Positions 61,500 to 64,000 of a stretch of 64,000 nucleotides of DNA are shown here, in pieces (the stretch's first letter is position 1; each line of letters begins with the position of its first letter). Where the stretch lies: positions 24,282-88,281 of the forward strand of contig JAZQAK010000022.1 in NCBI GenBank assembly GCA_045545175.1, given 5' to 3'. Source of the DNA: RGIG6165 sp045545175. Its GTDB lineage: Bacteria > Bacillota > Clostridia > Oscillospirales > Feifaniaceae. The notes beneath the pieces are model-generated. The model saw nothing but the letters and a program-made list of their open reading frames with translations, was not told the origin of the DNA and did not search any database. The translations under genes were made by a program, and so were the position numbers.

Positions 61500-61528
61500 T
61501 TTACAAAGCCTATATGACTTATTATAAT
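61500..61528 (+). promoter_or_regulatory. Promoter of the DUF4965 gene
   Basis: TTTACA (61500-61505), 17-base spacer, TATAAT (61523-61528), 35 bases before the start codon, within the gap shared with the AraC gene. Confidence 0.7.
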
Positions 61529-61563
61529 AAAATCACTACAAATTTTCAAGGAGAAGAATTGCT

Positions 61564-63450
61564 ATGAAATTACGTCCGCCTGCAACCCCTATTATCAACA
61601 TTGACCCGTATTTTTCTATCTGGACGGAAGAATCGGTTCTCAAAAACACAATCCATTGGACAGCAAAGCCGAACACAATGTACGGCAGAGTTTTTGTTGA
61701 CGGAGAGGAATATCATTTTCTCGGTCAGAACAGAAAGTCGAAAAAACCTGTAATAGAGGTTGAGGACACCGAAATTGATGCTCATTCTACGATTATCACG
61801 TACAAGAATGATGCTATTCGCCTTACCGTTCATTTCACGTCTCCTACATTGGTGGAAGACCTTTACTATTCTTCGCGTCCCGTTGCGTATGCGAGGGTTT
61901 CTTACGAAAGCCTTGATAACAAAGAACATGACGTAAAGGTTAAATTTTTAGCTTCTGAAGAATTGGTGCTTAACTCAAAAGGTGAGGGAATTGCTATCGG
62001 TGACCCGGTAGACATCGACGGTGTTACTGCAATCCGTATGGGTAACGGCATCCAGAAGGTGCTCAATCGCTGCGGTGATGACGTCCGTATCGACTGGGGT
62101 TATTTCTACCTTGGTGTTAAGGGTGAAGGTGTTGTAGGTCATACCATATTTGACGCTATGTATGCAGTTACTGCAGAGGCAGAACTCAAAAACGATGCAC
62201 TTTTCCTCTTTGCTTACGATGATATTGAAAGTATCCAGTATTTCGGTGAAAATCTCAAGGCATACTGGAAAAAAGACGGTAAAACGATTGAAGAAGCCAT
62301 TGCAGAGGCGGCGAAAGATTACGAAACCACACTTGCACGTTGCAATGATTTCTCTGACAGAGTGAGAAAAGAAGCAACTGAAAAGGGAAGTGAAAAGTAT
62401 GCAGATCTGTTACTTTTGGCTACCCGTCAGGTAATGGCTGCTCATAAATTGGTGGTAGATAACGAGAGTAATAATCTCTTTATTTCAAAAGAGTGTCATT
62501 CCAACGGTTGTGCTGCGACGGTGGACGTTACGTATCCGTCTGCGCCGTTATTTCTGCTTTATAATACAGAACTTCTTAAAGGTATGCTTCGTCCGATACT
62601 GAAGTATGATGCTATGGATGAATGGGTATTTGACTTTCCGCCACACGATGCAGGCCGCTATCCATGGGTTAACGGTGAAGTTTACAGTATCAAGCGTCCT
62701 GAGATGATTATAAAAACCGAAAGACAGATGCCCGTTGAAGAAAGCGGAAATATGATAATTCTTTTTGCTGCTATTGCTGAAGCTGAAAATGATGCTTCGT
62801 TTGCAAAAGAACACATTGAATCTATCAGAAAGTGGAATGAATATCTTATTAAATACGGTCTTGATCCTGAAACACAGCTTTGTACCGATGACTTTGCAGG
62901 TCGCATAGCACACAACGTCAACCTTTCTATCAAGGCGATAATGGGTATTGCAGGCTATGCTCGTATTCTCGAAAGACTCGGGGAAACAGCAGAATCTGAA
63001 AAAATGATGTCTAAAGCAAAAGAGTATGCCGCATCTCTCGTTGAAAGGGCAAGAAACTCTGACGGAAGCTCACGTCTTGCTTACGACAGACCCGAAACCT
63101 TCTCTTTAAAGTATAATGCTGTCTGGGATAAATTGTGGGGAACAAATCTTTTCCCCGAAGAGTTTTATAAGGGTGAGATTGAACGTTATAAAAAGGAACA
63201 GCTCATTTACGGTGTTCCGCTCGATTCCAGAGAAAAATATACAAAGTCTGACTGGCTTGTATGGGCTGCATCTCTTGCAGACAATAAGGACGATTTCAAC
63301 TGTCTTGTAGACAGACTTTGGTTGGCATATAATACCATGCGCTCATGGGCACCTATGACCGACTGGTACTATACGGACACTTCTCATATGCGTGGATTCC
63401 GTCACAGAACGGTTCAGGGCGGTTTGTTTATTAAACTGATGTTTGAATAA
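61564..63450 (+). CDS. DUF4965/DUF1793 glutaminase A-like (GtaA) protein
   Basis: A 628-residue protein of the GtaA-like family, related in fold to six-hairpin glycosidases. The N-terminal RPPATPIINIDPYFSIWTEE is the usual DUF5127 opening; YADLLLLATRQVMAAHKLV and SKECHSNGCAATVDVTYPSAPLFLLYN fit DUF4965; FPPHDAGRYPWVNG and the helical C-terminus fit DUF1793. Fungal relatives were described as glutaminases, while gut bacterial ones lie among glycan genes. There is no signal peptide, which is unusual for a hydrolase of this family and suggests a cytoplasmic substrate. RBS AAGGAGAAG. Activity not assignable. Confidence 0.88.
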   Translation: MKLRPPATPIINIDPYFSIWTEESVLKNTIHWTAKPNTMYGRVFVDGEEYHFLGQNRKSKKPVIEVEDTEIDAHSTIITYKNDAIRLTVHFTSPTLVEDLYYSSRPVAYARVSYESLDNKEHDVKVKFLASEELVLNSKGEGIAIGDPVDIDGVTAIRMGNGIQKVLNRCGDDVRIDWGYFYLGVKGEGVVGHTIFDAMYAVTAEAELKNDALFLFAYDDIESIQYFGENLKAYWKKDGKTIEEAIAEAAKDYETTLARCNDFSDRVRKEATEKGSEKYADLLLLATRQVMAAHKLVVDNESNNLFISKECHSNGCAATVDVTYPSAPLFLLYNTELLKGMLRPILKYDAMDEWVFDFPPHDAGRYPWVNGEVYSIKRPEMIIKTERQMPVEESGNMIILFAAIAEAENDASFAKEHIESIRKWNEYLIKYGLDPETQLCTDDFAGRIAHNVNLSIKAIMGIAGYARILERLGETAESEKMMSKAKEYAASLVERARNSDGSSRLAYDRPETFSLKYNAVWDKLWGTNLFPEEFYKGEIERYKKEQLIYGVPLDSREKYTKSDWLVWAASLADNKDDFNCLVDRLWLAYNTMRSWAPMTDWYYTDTSHMRGFRHRTVQGGLFIKLMFE

Positions 63451-63453
63451 TAT

Positions 63454-63488
63454 AAAAAACAGAGTCGTTGTACAATGACTCTGTTTTT
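63454..63488 (+). terminator. Terminator of the DUF4965 gene
   Basis: ACAGAGTC pairs with GACTCTGT with A and T runs at the flanks, three bases after the stop. Confidence 0.85.
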
Positions 63489-63575
63489 ATATTTATCTTG
63501 AAAGCGTACGCAGAAAATGTTATACTGATTATCGGTGTGTTATACATACGGTAAATAAATGATTTTGGAGGATTT

Positions 63576-64000
63576 ATGAAAAAATTATTACTCATTCTTA
63601 TGGCAGTGGCATTACTTTTCACAAGCGCCTGCACAAGCGCAGTTGTGATTGATGATAATCCCGATAAAGAGGGTGTTATCATTGATAAAGAAGAAACACC
63701 CGACGAAATAGTTAAGGATGAAACATCTGAAACACTTCCTGAAGAAAAGGAAGAAGGTAAAACTGAAGTTGTACCCGAGGAAAAGCCCGAGGAAAAGCCC
63801 GAGGAAAAACCTGAAGAGAAGCCCGAAGCGCCGAAAAAGCTGATGGGCACCATTAAAGTGAATCAGCATTTGAACATTCGAGAAAATGCCGGTACCGGCT
63901 ATGCCCTTGTGGGCCAGTACGGTCCCAACGACCGGGTGGAGATCCTGGAGCAGAAGGCGGTAGGCGCTACCATGTGGGGCCGTACCGACAGAGGCTGGAT
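63576..64000 (+). CDS. Lipoprotein with Pro-Glu-Lys linker and SH3 domain (3' end outside window)
   Basis: The frame is open to the window end (141 codons). A lipoprotein signal (MKKLLLILMAVALLFTSAC) is followed by an acidic linker with four EEKPE-type repeats (about residues 68-85) and a bacterial SH3 domain from about 90: TIKVNQHLNIRENAGTGYALVGQYG. Such proteins are anchored outside the membrane and touch the cell wall. GGAGG lies four bases before the ATG. Base composition changes inside the gene: 63661-63760 is 37% G+C and 63901-64000 is 64% by hand count, with CTG, GAG and ACC codons appearing only in the SH3 part. Confidence 0.85.
   Translation, partial: MKKLLLILMAVALLFTSACTSAVVIDDNPDKEGVIIDKEETPDEIVKDETSETLPEEKEEGKTEVVPEEKPEEKPEEKPEEKPEAPKKLMGTIKVNQHLNIRENAGTGYALVGQYGPNDRVEILEQKAVGATMWGRTDRGW

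Noticed and set aside
1..64000. CRISPR arrays, insertion sequences, rRNA genes
   Set aside because: No series of evenly spaced direct repeats, transposase reading frames or rRNA sequence was seen.

Overview
The window reads as a stretch of a low- to mid-G+C Gram-positive (Firmicutes) chromosome, most likely an anaerobic, gut-type member of Clostridia/Oscillospirales. This is inferred from the gene set and not proven: a GGGtGRT protein gene, a one-chain PurL with stand-alone PurO-type IMP cyclohydrolase and AICAR formyltransferase, an S-layer (SLH) protein, FeoAB, T-box control, strong AGGAGG-like ribosome sites and clostridial promoters. There is no LPS, rRNA or phage block. Genes are dense and mostly housekeeping or transport, with short gaps that hold readable promoters, terminators and riboswitches.

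Layout. 1-1720: end of an ABC-F ATPase overlapping a threonine aldolase. 1734-2590: a structured dispersed repeat, then a small AT-rich cassette (SLOG/DUF2493 gene and a divergent Xre regulator sharing a palindromic operator) lying between two near-identical terminator hairpins. 2599-4310: GGGtGRT protein and its Fe-S scaffold-like partner. 4380-8976: galE, htpG, an SDR and an MgtC-like gene. 9004-14462: a MacB-type ABC exporter (adaptor, ATPase, permease) followed in the same direction by an SLH protein. 14652-18216: CDF metal transporter and a polar amino acid ABC importer. 18348-23234: nitrilase-GDPD fusion, LysR regulator, and the tdh-kbl threonine degradation pair. 23352-23792: second copy of the structured repeat, duplicated terminators and tRNA-Ser(UGA). 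23928-26304: ArsR sensor and Zn/Cd P-type ATPase. 26358-30142: ABC importer with two tandem binding proteins.

30211-40902: purine biosynthesis operon purE-F-M-N-(IMP cyclohydrolase)-(AICAR formyltransferase)-D-L behind a ZTP (pfl) riboswitch whose last element is shared with a terminator. purB, purC and purA are not here. 40936-44424: acyltransferase, tRNA-Ser(GCU), feoAB. 44466-48021: pgk-tpiA-gpmI glycolytic operon. 48094-52572: trmL, secA, YibE/F. 52569-55147: leuA and an EamA exporter behind a leucine T-box (specifier CTC). 55515-56861: glutamate dehydrogenase. 57063-60585: Fe-S cluster operon (FAD dehydrogenase, IscR-type Rrf2, NifS, IscU) with an internal promoter and 13-bp inverted-repeat operator. 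60662-63450: AraC regulator divergent from a DUF4965/GtaA-like protein. 63576-64000: start of a lipoprotein with an SH3 domain whose base composition jumps within the gene.

Recurring themes are threonine/glycine metabolism (aldolase, tdh-kbl), iron and Fe-S handling (feoAB, isc operon, GGGtGRT pair), metal export, and RNA-based control (ZTP, T-box, inter-gene hairpins). The parts least explained by known biology are the GGGtGRT pair, the SLOG-Xre cassette with its operator, the dispersed structured repeat with compensating stem changes, the nitrilase-GDPD fusion and the FAD dehydrogenase in the Fe-S operon. No CRISPR array, insertion sequence, integrase or complete known defence system was seen.
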